NCBI GenBank assembly: GCA_946902985.2
Contig: OX336395.1
Location: 13,246,708-13,310,707 of the forward strand
Source: Meconema thalassinum
Taxonomy: Eukaryota > Arthropoda > Insecta > Orthoptera > Tettigoniidae
Reading direction: 5' to 3'
Length of the DNA stretch: 64,000 nt
Position numbers and translations under genes: made by a program. The notes under the pieces are model-generated. The model did not search any database, was not told the origin of the DNA, and worked only from the letters and a program-made list of their open reading frames with translations. Below, piece after piece: positions 12,093 to 23,514 of the stretch; within the stretch, counting starts at the first letter, position 1, and each line of letters starts with the position of its first letter.

Positions 12093-12323
12093 TCATCGTT
12101 TTCCCTTATCCAGCTCCTGCCGGGTCGGGGTATTTATGGCACTTCTCCACTTTCCTCTTTCCTTCCACAATTCTTCTTCCACGATCTTGTCCCAGTCCAG
12201 ATTTCTTTTTCTCACGCTGTTCTTTACTGAATCGATCCACCTTGTTCTAGGTCTTCCCCTTTCTCTCTTACCCTTGCACTTGGCCTCCAGCATCTGTCTT
12301 GTTATTCTATTTTCCTCCATCAT
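12093..12323 (-). pseudogene. LINE ORF2 C-terminal fragment
   Basis: The minus strand encodes a 76-residue frame with RGRPRTRWIDSVK followed by a W-rich stretch, typical of the last part of insect CR1/RTE-type ORF2 proteins. Its 3' end runs into GATGATGATGATG, a common LINE tail. Everything upstream of the extreme C-terminus is missing (5' truncation). Confidence 0.75.
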
Positions 12324-12646
12324 TCATTCATTTTAATTTTGCCAAACTTAGAAATGACGATCCCATCAACAAAAACAGTCTTCATTCCCATTAATCACAT
12401 GTAATTTATTTCAAGGTTATTTTACACATATTTTAGTAATTGGACTGATTTTGTGTTGACGGACTGAAAGTTACAATATTACTGTCACATAGCACATTGC
12501 TTGGTGTGACCTTGTCAAATGAAACAGAACCAGTCTCCGTGCCTGCAGGTGCGTGTGGCTGGCACATGGCACACTAGTCTGTGGCCATGCTCCCTCTTCT
12601 GTTTTCTTCTTCTGCGCTTACGGACTCATTGGACCACTTCAGTCAA

Positions 12647-13060
12647 TCATTTCTTGGTCCTCTTCTTCAGTAAGTTTCCTTTCCGAGTCGCCCAGTAGCT
12701 TTTCATTCGCTCTGATCTTCTCAGGTGTTCCTCATCTGTAAATACCCTTTTTACTGTATTACGTTTGTCTATTTTAGCCTGAAATTTTATTTTTATATCT
12801 CTCAGTTTTTTTAATTTTTTTGTTTTGTTTTGCAAGTCATCCAAGGTTATTTCTAATTCTTTCATATCTTCTCTAATTTCCTTAATCCATCCTACTCGTT
12901 GTTTCATATTCCAAAGTTTCACTACAATTTTTCTAGATAACCTGGTTTTTGGTGTCCTCATGATGTGACCAAAAAAAGAAATCCGTTTCTTCCGAATAGT
13001 ATCAGTGATGGGCTCCAGTTCTCTGTATACCACTTCATTTGGTACTATCCGCTGTAACAT
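12647..13060 (-). pseudogene. LINE RT C-terminal fragment, downstream half of a split copy
   Basis: A 137-residue minus-strand frame contains ITDTIRKKRISFFGHIMRTP, the hallmark of the region after the RT domain in a common insect LINE lineage, followed by a basic tail. It continues the protein that breaks off at about 14505, with about 1.45 kb of foreign DNA between. A short DNA overlap at both breakpoints suggests one LINE copy split by a later insertion. Confidence 0.75.
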
Positions 13061-14505
13061 GTTTTTCTAGGTTTTTTTTATGCCACTAACACAAGTCAGT
13101 TGGACTATATCATATTTGATAAACGCGGCAATTATCCGGCCAAGTTAAATTATTTCAGTTTATTCAATTTTATATTTCATATAATTATTATTATTAATAT
13201 TTATTACGTCATTTTTTGGAGCTGTTAAATTTGGAAGATTACAGATAGGATTTCTACTAGTAGAAATCCGTATCTATATTGGATGACTCCAATATATAAA
13301 TTGCACGGCAAATCATTTCATACGTAAAGACGGAATTTTATTCATTAGGGCTAGAGAGTGTGGTGTGTGACTCACTGGTTATTCCAATGCAAGAATAGAC
13401 TGGAGTACAATAGAATTACGAAATCTGAGGGAACACTTCAAACCAAGAAAACGAGGTATGATTTACGTCTTGCCCGGTAAAACGGAAATGTACAGGGACG
13501 CTTCTTGTCCAGGGGAAGGAACCTCATGGCGCGAAGAGCCACGTGAGGTGACCAGCCAATCAAGGAAGTAGAAGCGACGTAGGTCGGGCATGGCGAGAAA
13601 CGTGACGCACGTGGATTGGTCGAAGCAGCGAGGCCGCGGTGTTAAACTAGACTCTGGTGGAAGAAGCTGGAAGCATATAGTGAACGCGCTGGTTGAGAAG
13701 AGACATTCATTAAGACTTTACGCTTGGTGCAGTAAGCGCGTACTTTGTTCGTTAGTCCCAAGTGGGACAATTTATTCACGCGAACTCCGCTGATCACATC
13801 AGATCATGGGTTACACGCGTCTTGCAGTGCTAAGGCAGGCGACGTGTTGTGGTTCATGGAATATACTCCACCACAAGCAGTAACGATAACTTTTGATCTA
13901 CGAGGAAGAACCTGACGCCGTCAACTCCAATGCAGAACATCAGACCCAACGAGACTTCAAGCACGTGGGAGACAATGTTTCCGTTGGTAAGCACAAGTAA
14001 TCTACGACACACACTCTCTGTTTTTCGATAGGGCCAATATAAATTCTTTAAGCATAAATTTGGAAATAAGTTAAATTCACGTTATTCTCCCGACCGGCGT
14101 ATTAAGTAATTTTGTTCGTGGCAATGGTTAAAGTAGTATACTCCGTTAACAGCGTTAATTTTATTCAAGATGCTATCATATTTTCTAAGTGTATTAAATT
14201 CAATTATTACAAAGTAGATTCTTTGATTCCAGTAGGTAGCAATAGTTATAATACCACATCCTTCTCCACAATCAAATGTTGTCTGGGTTGATGATCCAAT
14301 CATCCCACGGCCTAGTCATTAAGAGTTTCTCATATGTTCTACTCACGCTAGGGGTCGATATTAAATATATAAATTTAGCTTGGAACACAGTGTATCCGGC
14401 TTGGCGCCCAACATAGATCAAACTTAGCAGTAGTATTTCCTGGCGAATAGTCCGCCCAAGTAGAAAACATTACATTTGTACGCTCAACGCGGAGCGAAGT
14501 AAAAA
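13061..14505. mobile_element. Unclassified insertion splitting a LINE
   Basis: This block interrupts a continuous LINE reading frame (14779 to 12647 on the minus strand). Its ends look weakly inverted (TGTTTTTCTAG at the left and a reverse-complement CGTTTTTACTTCG at the right), and the flanks share a short imperfect duplication (GTAACA/GTTACA). A string GGCGCCCAAC at about 14401 resembles a retroviral primer-binding site but lacks supporting LTRs. No coding sequence is recognised inside. Confidence 0.45.
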
Positions 14506-14779
14506 CGTTACACCGCCACTGTCCATCCTTCTGATATTTTTTATTTATGCATGTTCTGGCTATTCTTCTTTCTACTTTAAAAATTTTGTCGATTCTGTTT
14601 TTCTGAGTAACTTTAAAAAGAGTTTCACTTCCATATGTCACCTCTGGTTGAACCACCGTCTTGTAATATTTTAATTTTGATGTGATTGATAGGCATTTTC
14701 TTTTATATATAGACCATGTTAATATTTGGGCTTTTATCATTTTATTAGTTCTTTCTTGCCATGCAGGTTTCTCATCCAA
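14506..14779 (-). pseudogene. LINE RT fragment, upstream half of a split copy
   Basis: The minus-strand frame includes YGSETLFKVTQKNRIDK and a VERRIARTCINKK segment, which belong just before the FFGHIMR region found at 12647-13060. The frame ends in foreign sequence at about 14505. The RT catalytic motifs are upstream of the preserved part and absent. Confidence 0.7.
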
Positions 14780-14964
14780 GTTGTAAGTTGTAATTTCTCC
14801 TAAATATTTGGTACCTTGATTTAAAAGAACTACCTCCTGTTATACGAGGTGAGTTCAGTTGAAACCGGAGGGAACATGCTACATGATGTGTTTTGCGTGA
14901 GGTTGCAAATACTCGTTGTTTCTAGACACATGGCATTGCATATATTGAATCTTCTTCTTCTCCT

Positions 14965-15440
14965 TCTTCCTTAGCGTTTGTCCCGCCTAGCTGCAGGGTC
15001 CGATATGTGGATACGTTGTCGCCATTTGTTTCTGTCTCGGACCATGTCAGGATGAAGGTGTTGGTTCTTCAGATCTCCATGTAGCGTATTATCCCACCGT
15101 TGCTTTGGTCTTCCCTTAGGTCTCTTGCTGACGCCTTGTATATTGTATCAGTTCTTTGCGATTGTGTCCGCTTCCGCTCGTAGAACATGCCCAAACCAAC
15201 ACAGACAGCACTCCCGCCCCTTGTCACTGATTGGTGCAACCCCAAACCGTTTCCTGTTGTTGTCATTGGAAACATGATCCAATTTGGTGACACCCGCTGT
15301 CGATCGCAACATCTTGCTCTCCATAACCCCCAAGCGAGGTTCTGTCACTGTTGTTGTTGGCCAACACTCGCATCCGTATAATGCGACAGGACGGATGACA
15401 TTACCATAGATCTTTGACTTTAGGTTGTCCTTCATCCTTC
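14965..15440 (-). pseudogene. Second LINE ORF2 C-terminal fragment (RTE-like)
   Basis: The minus strand encodes VALYGCECWP, then KMLRSTAGVTKLDHV, FGVAPI and WFGHVLRAEAD. After a frame change it gives PKQRWDNTLHGDLK and DMVRDRNKWRQRIH near 15110-14970. This order is characteristic of the C-terminal end of an insect RTE/CR1-type LINE different from the one at 12647-14779. At least one frameshift is present, and all upstream domains are missing. Confidence 0.8.
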
Positions 15441-15649
15441 GATCGCAAGGTGACTCCAGTTGTCGTTCGCCACTTCACCCAAGCCGCGCTGATCCTCGTA
15501 TTGCATCTATTGAATGTAAATATCTATTCAAACTTCTGCTCAATTATTCTTTATTCCTACATAGGACCATAAAACAAAGGGCAATCGCTCTTAATTGCTA
15601 AGAAGTACAGCAAGCCAAAGACCATCTAAATCAAAGATGTTGCATTAAT

Positions 15650-16715
15650 TTTCTAAATTTCCTCCCACCTTTGAAAGGTCTACAAACTTAAAAACTTGCT
15701 CTGTCTTGAACAAAGTTATTTTGTATTGTTCAAATATCTTCCTGTTCTTCTCCAACCGATGTCTTTCTGAAAGAATAATGGGATTCTTGAAAGTGAATGT
15801 CTCCTCTCCATAAACAATTTTTGTCTCCATGCGAAGGACTCCTACTGTATCCCCTTGCTCGTTTTAAAACACTTTAGTTATTCTTCATGTAGTACTTCCT
15901 GCTGTATTATTCCAAGAAACTTGTATTCCGCTGCCTTGATTTCATCCCTATCAAGTCCTTGGTGAATTCTTTCAGAAACGGGTTACTTCAAAATTCTTAT
16001 GAATCGTTGCATCCATGCCACTATTCGCACTATCATAGTGTACTTATTGAAATGCATAAGTTTTTTCGTAAAATTCTCTTCTTCTGACAGGCAGTAGGTT
16101 TCCAGACAGATATTTTGATGTATCTCTATGCCTCTTCCTGAGGATATTCTGTTCTTGACTGTGGCCATTCTACATCCTCTCTCAGAAGCCGGCTCGGACC
16201 CTCCCACCATCGATTCTTGACCAGTCGCTGTGGGTTACACCCTCTAGAGATAAGTTCTGCAGGATTAAGCTCCCCTGGTATATGCCGCAAGCTGTATGGA
16301 TCAGTTTGGCATATTTCCCTTTTTCTGTTTTCAACAAATACTGCCCAGTTATTGCTCTTCTGAAGACATGCTAATACTACCATCGAATCAGTCCAGAAGT
16401 AGGTCTTGATATCCCTCATCATGTCACCACTTGTCGATAATGTCTACTGGAGATCAGTGCCGCCAACAGATGTATAGTAGTAGCTGACTTTGGAGCCACC
16501 CTGGATTTGGCAATGACCAGACGTAATGTCACTTTCTCGCCATTTTCAGCGCTCAAGAATATGCATCCTGCATAAACATATTTACTGGTATCTGCAAACA
16601 CATGCATTGACATTTTGTTGAGCCGATGGAGATTACAATGAATGCGGCAATCTCTCAAGCATTCCACTTCACTGACCCATCCCACCAGGCATGCTACTTG
16701 CATCATCATTCTGGG
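15650..16715 (-). pseudogene. BEL/Pao retrotransposon pol fragment (RNase H to integrase N-terminus)
   Basis: Read on the minus strand from 16709, the fragment shows a MHVFADTSKYVYAG segment (start of BEL/Pao RNase H), then YFWTDSMVVLACL, RHIPGELNPAELISRG and RWWEGPSRLL. Next come an integrase N-terminal region with a hydrophobic VRIVAWMQRFIR stretch near 16020 and an NPIILSERHRLEK segment near 15780. Frames change at about 16420, 16150 and 15850. Protease, RT and the integrase core are absent, and no LTR is identified. An inert relic. Confidence 0.8.
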
Positions 16716-17349
16716 TGGAGGAGCGCAGGGCCCAGGATTCTTTTAAGGTCGAAAATCTTATGTGCCGTTGCAAGGGAAAAGAGGGGGGTAGGAGACAAAA
16801 GGAATAAATATAAGAATAGCCAACATTAAAATATTAATTTCTCTTGATGAAATGATCTTCAAAGAGTTGATAGTAGGAATCACTAGCGCAGCCTGGAGGG
16901 TGAAAAAGTAGACGAAGTTCTCTTGATCACGGAGATGATAGCTGACGATGGCAACGAGATCAGGTGGCTATATTGATAAGGAAGTCCTCTTGTACAGGGA
17001 AGAATTGAGGAACTTCAGAGATTCGCTGCTAGATGACGCTAGGTGGGTCATGGAAGATATATATCTAGAACAGACTTACAGGTAATATGAGAGACATAAC
17101 CAACAAGGAGAAATCAGAAGATCACTGTTGGTGTTTGAGAAAAAAAGGAAGGGATAAACTAAAGCAAAGAGAAGCAAAAGCTTACTCTATCTTACCGTGT
17201 ATTCCAAATCAAGCGACTATCTGAACACACTGTATGTTGCAGTTGAAGTTTCATATTGTTGATCAGTTATTGTTTATGATCATCTCATTCTACATACTAG
17301 TCCCCCAGACCCCAAAACGACCGTCGGTGCAAAAGTTTATATGTAATTT

Positions 17350-17410
<61 letters not shown>

Positions 17411-17970
17411 CGTTTTGTAAGTATTTTCTTCCATCTAAATTGCATTTTGTAAATATTGTCAATTCAAATAACAGTACAGTAAGTATGTAGTTAGTTTTAG
17501 TTGTAAGTAGGTAGTTAGTTTGTCTATTAGATATATGTCATTGTTCTATTAGACTGTGGTATGTGAGTGTGTAAGGTGGCAGTTGCATTGTTATTAGTTA
17601 TCGTTCATTGTTTCATTAGACTGTGATGTGTGAGGGTGCATGTGAGTGTGCCTGGTGACAGAATGTTTTAGTAGTAGTATTTGTTGTTGGTGGAACTTAA
17701 AAGTATTTTTTTCGTTAGTAGAATTTTGGTATTTAATTGTTAATAGAATGATAGTATCTTTGTTAGTAGAATTGCTCTTTACTTATTCTGAATGGGAGTA
17801 GCAGCCTTTCAGAATAAATCAATTCTTTACTAGTCTTATAGACGGTTAAGATATTGATAATATAAGCCAACTAATGGCTACACTGCGTTCTGCTGCACGG
17901 CCGAAAGCAACGGGAAACTACAGCCGTAATGCTTTCCCGAGGATATGCACCTCTCTATGCATAATTACAT
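16716..17970. other. Noncoding stretch upstream of LINE ORF
   Basis: I see no gene. The stretch contains the TA microsatellite and a near-duplicate pair of about 30 bp containing CATTGTT(C/T)(T/C)ATTAGACTGTG near 17540 and 17607. The last 100 bases may be the 5' UTR of the LINE whose frame starts at 17971. Confidence 0.4.
17362..17407. repeat. (TA)n microsatellite
   Basis: An almost uninterrupted run of about 22 TA dinucleotides, preceded by a short CATA-rich tract. Confidence 0.95.
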
Positions 17971-18693
17971 GTGATGATGGCCTCCTCCCTTGTAACATTT
18001 CAATCCGGAGGTAAGCTAGTCCCCCGTTCGGATCTCCGGGTGGGGACTACTCGAGAGGGGGTTAACATCACAGAAGTGACAAAGAGGAAATCTGACATTC
18101 TACGGATCGGAGCGTGGAATGTTAGAAGTCTGCTAGGAAGTGGAAGGTTAGAAAACATAGAAAGGGAGATGGACAGGTTGAGGTTGGATTTGGTTGGGAT
18201 TAGTGAAATGCGCTGGCAGGAAGAACAGGACTTTTGGTCAGGAGACTATAGGGTCATTAGCACTAAATCAAACAATGGCCAAGCAGGGGTTGGTCTCATA
18301 TTGAGTAGGAAACTTGGACAGCGGGTGGAATATTATGAGCAATATAGTGAACGGATTATTGTAGCAAAAATCAATACCAAACCTACGTGCACCACAGTGG
18401 TACAAGTCTATATGCCTACCAGTCAAGCTGATGATGAGGATGTTGAAAAGGTCTACGAAGAAATAGATGAAATTCTGAGGTATATCAAGGGAGATGAAAA
18501 TGTTATAGTAATGGGAGATTGGAACGCTGTGGTAGGAAAAGGGAGAGAAGGGAAGTTAGTAGGAGATTTTGGATTGCGTAAAAGGAATGATCGAGGAAGC
18601 AGGCTGATGGAATTCTGCACCGAGCACGAGTTGGTCATAGCTAACACCTTATTCAATAACCACAATAGAAGAATATACACATGGTCAGCGTAG
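17971..18693 (+). pseudogene. LINE ORF2 endonuclease domain, 3'-truncated
   Basis: The 240-residue open frame is an APE-type endonuclease of a non-LTR retrotransposon. It has RIGAWNVRSL (Asn motif), GISEMRW (catalytic Glu), VQVYMPTS, VIVMGDWNA (Asp-x-Asn) and a terminal IYTWSA. The domain normally continues into a QIDYI motif and RT. Here the sequence changes right after TWSA, and no RT follows. The frame has no internal stop, so this 5' piece is better preserved than the other LINE scraps. Loss of the 3' half is unusual for a target-primed insertion, which normally loses the 5' end; later insertion or deletion at 18690 is more likely. Confidence 0.85.
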
Positions 18694-19375
18694 TCGATTC
18701 GACTCAGGTCACATCGAATACAGTACCTACTTACACCTGTTCACCTTCCCTAATGGTGAAATAACTGTTGCATGACCTTCCGATCTCATCACAATCCAGA
18801 AGCGGTTGCCAGACCACACAACATTCTCCATCAGTGTTCATTACCTCGGTCTTTTTCAGATCGTCGTTCTACCAAGATATTCCAATAATAATAGATCCAC
18901 ACACTATTATCTCAGGGAACCTCCCACAGAGCAGTTCTCAAAACACCTCTTGTGTCTTCGATATCAGGCTAGTCAATCCTATTTGCAAGACGGCTGCCGC
19001 TTTTGGGAGAGTTTTAAATTTCACCCCCGTCACTCTTCTTGATGTTAAACCAATCAGCGTAATTGGCGAGCTACTTAACTAGTTCATACCGCACACGACA
19101 CTCTTTAGTGTTAAGCGGCAAATTAATATTTGCCTTTCGATTGTTTATATGACAAACGTCATGTCATGGTCACATTTAAATTCGCTTCTAGCAGGAGTCT
19201 CTGCATGATGCTGCCATCTGACCCCCTTAGAAGCAACCTCATCATTCCAATGTAGAGCTACTGCACGGCAGAGCGCGCAAGTAAACCACAAATACATAAT
19301 TCATAAGTCAATTATTATAAATTATTCGTAAATATGGTAGGCTAGTGCATATTGCCATATATATTACAGTATATA
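18694..19375. other. Noncoding stretch between LINE fragment and pogo-like element
   Basis: Open frames of about 80-100 codons at 18768-19082 on the plus strand match nothing I recognise, although one reads TYLHLFTFPNGE upstream of a stop and could be an old TE coding scrap. Otherwise nothing is seen. Confidence 0.35.
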
Positions 19376-21825
19376 GGGGGGGGGGCACATTTGAACTGTA
19401 GTTTAGGATTCTGCATTCTTTTCTTCTGTACGGCCAAATAACACCTTTGCAATTTGACAATTAATTCTAATGTTTTCCTTTGCAATAATTATGATAACAT
19501 ATATTACAAAACTGATAATTATGCAGCGTGTAAAATGACCGTTCAAAGGTGCCCCAGAAAGGGGTAGAGTTAAACAGAGGTGGGGTACTATTGAACTTTG
19601 CTGGGGAACATTTGAACACGTACTTTATTTTCAACAAAATACCGTTATATTTCACTCAATTTGAAATTGAATGCAAACATCTTATTAGCCTGTGCTGTTG
19701 CTCCAGATGAGACAGGATTTGTAAGTTTCCAGATAATGTCGGCCATCTGTCTTCTTTTTCTGGGAATACAAATGTGTTTGTGGTCCGCACTTGCTTCATG
19801 AAGGAGATATTCCATTTAAGCGAATCTACATTCCCTTGTAGCTGTCCTACATAGTGCAAAGGTAACTTTTTGGTTTCGAATTTTACTAATATAAAATGTT
19901 TTTCTTCCATTGATTCTAAATCAAAATTATCTAAGCTCCTCTCTTCATAATCACTAGAGTGAAGGACGTAGGTGTCACTATCATCATGAAGGGGAAACAC
20001 TTCTGAATCTGAACTAGGAACACATTTTGAAACAATCTTTTCTGTTTCTTCGAACATTGTTTTGGCTGCTTTTTCTTGATACCTTCTTGAGTTTCTGTCT
20101 CGATGCGGATCATTGCTGGTGTATCTGTTAAGATTCTGGATTTACCTCTTTTTCTTCCCCGGTTACTCAATGATTTTCTTGCTGCAGTTCTAGGAAATGG
20201 TCGAATGCTTTCAGGAGACAGGACTACAGGGCTTGCAGTAGAACATTGAGGAAGAGATTCCTGCAGATGTTCGATGGTAGATGCAGGGGTTGGAATGTCA
20301 TAAACATTGGAACAGGAAGAATAGATCCATGCACAAGTTCACTGGTAGAGGTAGTGTTTGCAAAGTTATGAGCATTGGAATAAGTAGCTTCGAGCTGCAC
20401 GATCTGGACAGTATCATCATCAGCCTTCGGACAGAATGGCTGTTACCTGCATTACTGATATTGTTATCGACACAGGGACCTGTTTGTTGAGCTTCTACAA
20501 CATCTCTATTAGTGGCAGCACAACACTTAAAATATTCATCCTGAAATACTGTTGAACTAAATGCCAAAATTCCTGGTTTCTCAAAACCTGCTATTATGTT
20601 TTTTCTGGTGATAGAAATATTAAAAGTATCCTTAGCTCTGCCAGCAAAATTAGGAACAGTTATTGTTTTCCCAGGGTTGTTTAAACATACTGCAAACTTT
20701 GCCTTGAGCGGTCCAAACACTACAACATCCAAGGGTTGCAGGCGATTAGAGCAATGAGGCGGAAAGGTAAGTAAGATCATCACATTGTCCCTAGCGTACA
20801 AAAAAGCATCCAGTGAGCAATGTGGTTCAGGGTTGTCCATTAAAATTAGTATGGGATGCTCCCTGTTACACCTTGCATATTCCTTTATGTACTCAAGACT
20901 TGTAAGTACAGATGCCCTTCATCCCACCACTTCTGGGACTATTTGCTAAACCAATGCTACCTTATGGAGCATTTGTCATTAAGAGATTATTCATCCCAGC
21001 TCTTGGGAATATAAAAATAGGTGCCAATGCATTATCAGAAGCACTAATTATGGCACACATAGTCACACACTGTCCCCTTTCCCCTAAAACTCCTTGCCCA
21101 ACCAGTTTATGCCCTTTCTGCTACAATATTAGGAGCTTGAACAACGGTTGTCACTGCTGTTTCGTCTGAGTTGTAAATCAGGAGGGGTGTGAATTTAAAT
21201 TTCTCTAGAACATTAGCATAGTTTCTATGAAACTCACTCACATTGTGTTTAATAAAACTAGCTGCACGTGAAAGGCTTTTTTTCTGGTTTCCTGAAACTT
21301 AAAGTTTTATGACGCTTCATGAAGCCTTCCATCGATTCAGTGCCTGCCATTTCCTTACCTTTCCAGTTATCTGGACAACCAAGTTTTTCTGCACAATCGA
21401 ATGCTAATTTGTGAATCTAAAAGTACCGGTAAGTCAAACCTTAATTCATTTCTGAACTCCTCACAACATACTTTTCTAGTTGTTCTTCTTCCTGATTTGT
21501 AAATATTTGCTTAACGGTGGACTTTGAAGAGTATTTTCCTGTCCTTTCCTCTGATGTCTCTGCTTTCTTTATGCGGTAGAACAAGGTAGTATATTTAATT
21601 CCAATACATAGCAGCTGCTGTCCTGAGTGGTACTTTGTTTTAAAGAACTCATTAAGAGCTTTCTCTACGTCAGTTTCGTTTATATCCGGTCCATCTCGTT
21701 TCCTCTTGTAGTTCCTCACCATTTTACACTGGCTTAAAAAACAAAAACATTTAGGACAAGGTTTTGTTGTAATGAACCATGTCAGTTGTAGGGGGGTACT
21801 TTTGAACAGTGTTCAAAAGTGCCCC
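19376..21825 (-). mobile_element. pogo/jerky-like DNA transposon, decayed but with both ends
   Basis: The element is about 2.45 kb and bounded by short inverted repeats: GGGGCACATTTGAAC at the left end (about 19382) and GTTCAAAAGTGCCCC at the right end (21811-21825). Variants of the same GGGG-AC-TTTGAAC word recur subterminally at about 19593, 19608 and 21793. The right end is itself a palindrome, with two copies of the word separated by AGT. The transposase lies between, on the minus strand. A TA target duplication expected for pogo is not evident (TATA precedes the left end, CATT follows the right). Confidence 0.8.
19656..21722 (-). pseudogene. pogo/jerky-like DDE transposase
   Basis: The order on the minus strand fits a DDE_1-type transposase. 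An N-terminal MVRNYKRK start and helix-turn-helix (21722-21441) come first. The first catalytic Asp sits in YNSDETAVTTVVQAP near 21165. The second is in ILILMDNPEPH at 20840, and the third in NRLQPLDVVVFGPLK near 20730. A C-terminal tail at 20057-19656 contains FETKKLPLHYVGQ and NTFVFPEKED, as in jerky/Tigger-like proteins. The triad residues survive, but the frame is broken between 21440 and 20840 and between 20298 and 20057. The gene is dead and is likely a one-time autonomous copy. Confidence 0.8.
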
Positions 21826-23514
21826 ACATTCAGTGTTCGAACCTGTCACTTAATGCAAATCTTTGACTTTCAAAGTTATAGGTTATGATCTTCAATGAAA
21901 ACAAATATATCAAAATACATGCTAAGGATGGTACATACTTCAGGTATAATTAGGAAGGCAATGCTTCCCTCGGTATGTCTTGTAATTCGTTACAGATGGA
22001 TTGGCGAATTTTGTATTTTAGCCTCAAAAACTGTTCATCAACACTACCTCAACAACAAGCAAAACTGGTGGGAAACAGACTACTGTCTTGGAATACAAGA
22101 TAACCAACATAATAAAACTGAAATTAAGTTTCAGATTATATAAAACTATAAGACTACATGACTGTTTAAATCTACCCCACGTTCAAATATATATTGAGCC
22201 AGAATTCCTAGTCTGACATTCAGATTTGAAATGTCTCCAAATTTAACATTGCATAAATGAAATTCTATTGACACAAGGCTTCAAGCAGCACAGTCACGTG
22301 ATGACAGGCCAGCAGCACAGGTTTTCAGATGCAAATGAGTGACTCAATCTAAAAATAGAATAAAATAAAATATAAATTGGTACGTGCAGCAAATAATTGG
22401 AAATAAACACTGGAGTGTGTCACGGCACGAGGCGATTACTGCTTTGTGGTCACATGACCCGATCGGGATATTTACAAAATAACGAGGTCGGTAATTAGAG
22501 TAAAATAATTGTTACGGAGTTCCAGAAGGTATATGATTACACTTAGAATAGAGGAAAATTCCAGACGAAAATTATTATGTATTTGGATTATGAAGACTGG
22601 AAGTATTTGAGAAAATATTCGTATCACGAAGCGTGAGCGCCAAATTTTTTTCGTGAGGAAATGCCCCATTTCAGGAGAGGCTTTTTACTCTGGTTCTTGT
22701 AAGGAGTTAGACGTATTGTTGAATTCGAGTCCAGGCACGGTCCTGTGAGATTATGGTTGCGAGTGCACCGGCGGTCAAGGTTTTGAGGAAAGGCGCACAA
22801 CGATTTTGTGGACATGTAAAAGTCCAGTCGAGGACTTAGAAATTTTTCCACTACCTTGAATCTACTATGAAGACCGAGTGATATTATTTAACTTTGTTAA
22901 TAGAGTTCATATTTGAATTGAATATTTGAGGTTTTTGGTAGGTGAAATATTACGAACATTCTACGGAAATATGACAATTTTCTTCAACGAAGGATTTTCA
23001 AGAAAATATCCCAGTAATATTGTAACGCCGATAGCTTCGTTACTAAGGGACTTTAATAATTTCTACGAAATTTGCACAGTTCTAAGTGAAATATTACGAA
23101 CATTTCGACGATTTCCAGTCAACAACTTTTCATACTTCTTCGAAGATGAAATTAATTCCTGCAATGATTGAAATTGTTTTCGATATTGAAATGAAAGTGG
23201 AAATGACCGAGCTGACATGCAACAGGGAACACTACAATGAGAAAATGGAATGATCTACGGTAATCAGCTAACAGCAACTACGAGTATGGAAAGATCGGGA
23301 GTAACTTAAAATTACTCAAAACTGGTCTAAATTCAAAAATATAATAAATTCAAATACTCTCGACGAAATTCAACTTCACAATGACTTAAATAACATCTAG
23401 AAGCAACAGCAAGAAAAAGAAAGATGGTTTGAACAAGGGTAGACTCAGGTCAGGATCTCAGTTCGATTCTAGAACTAGGGCAACGCGAGGGCGAGGTCTG
23501 TTCGAGCCCAGAAT
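21826..23514. other. AT-rich noncoding stretch
   Basis: No gene is seen. GTGAAATATTACGAACATT occurs near 22940 and again near 23085 in a loosely repeated context, so an old tandem repeat may be present. Nothing else is supportable. Confidence 0.4.

Noticed and set aside
14398..14420. GGCGCCCAAC as a retroviral primer-binding site
   Set aside because: No LTR pair or coding region supports it.
14840..14960. Mariner-like terminus (TATACGAGGTGAGTTCAG)
   Set aside because: There is only one end, with no transposase or matching inverted repeat nearby.
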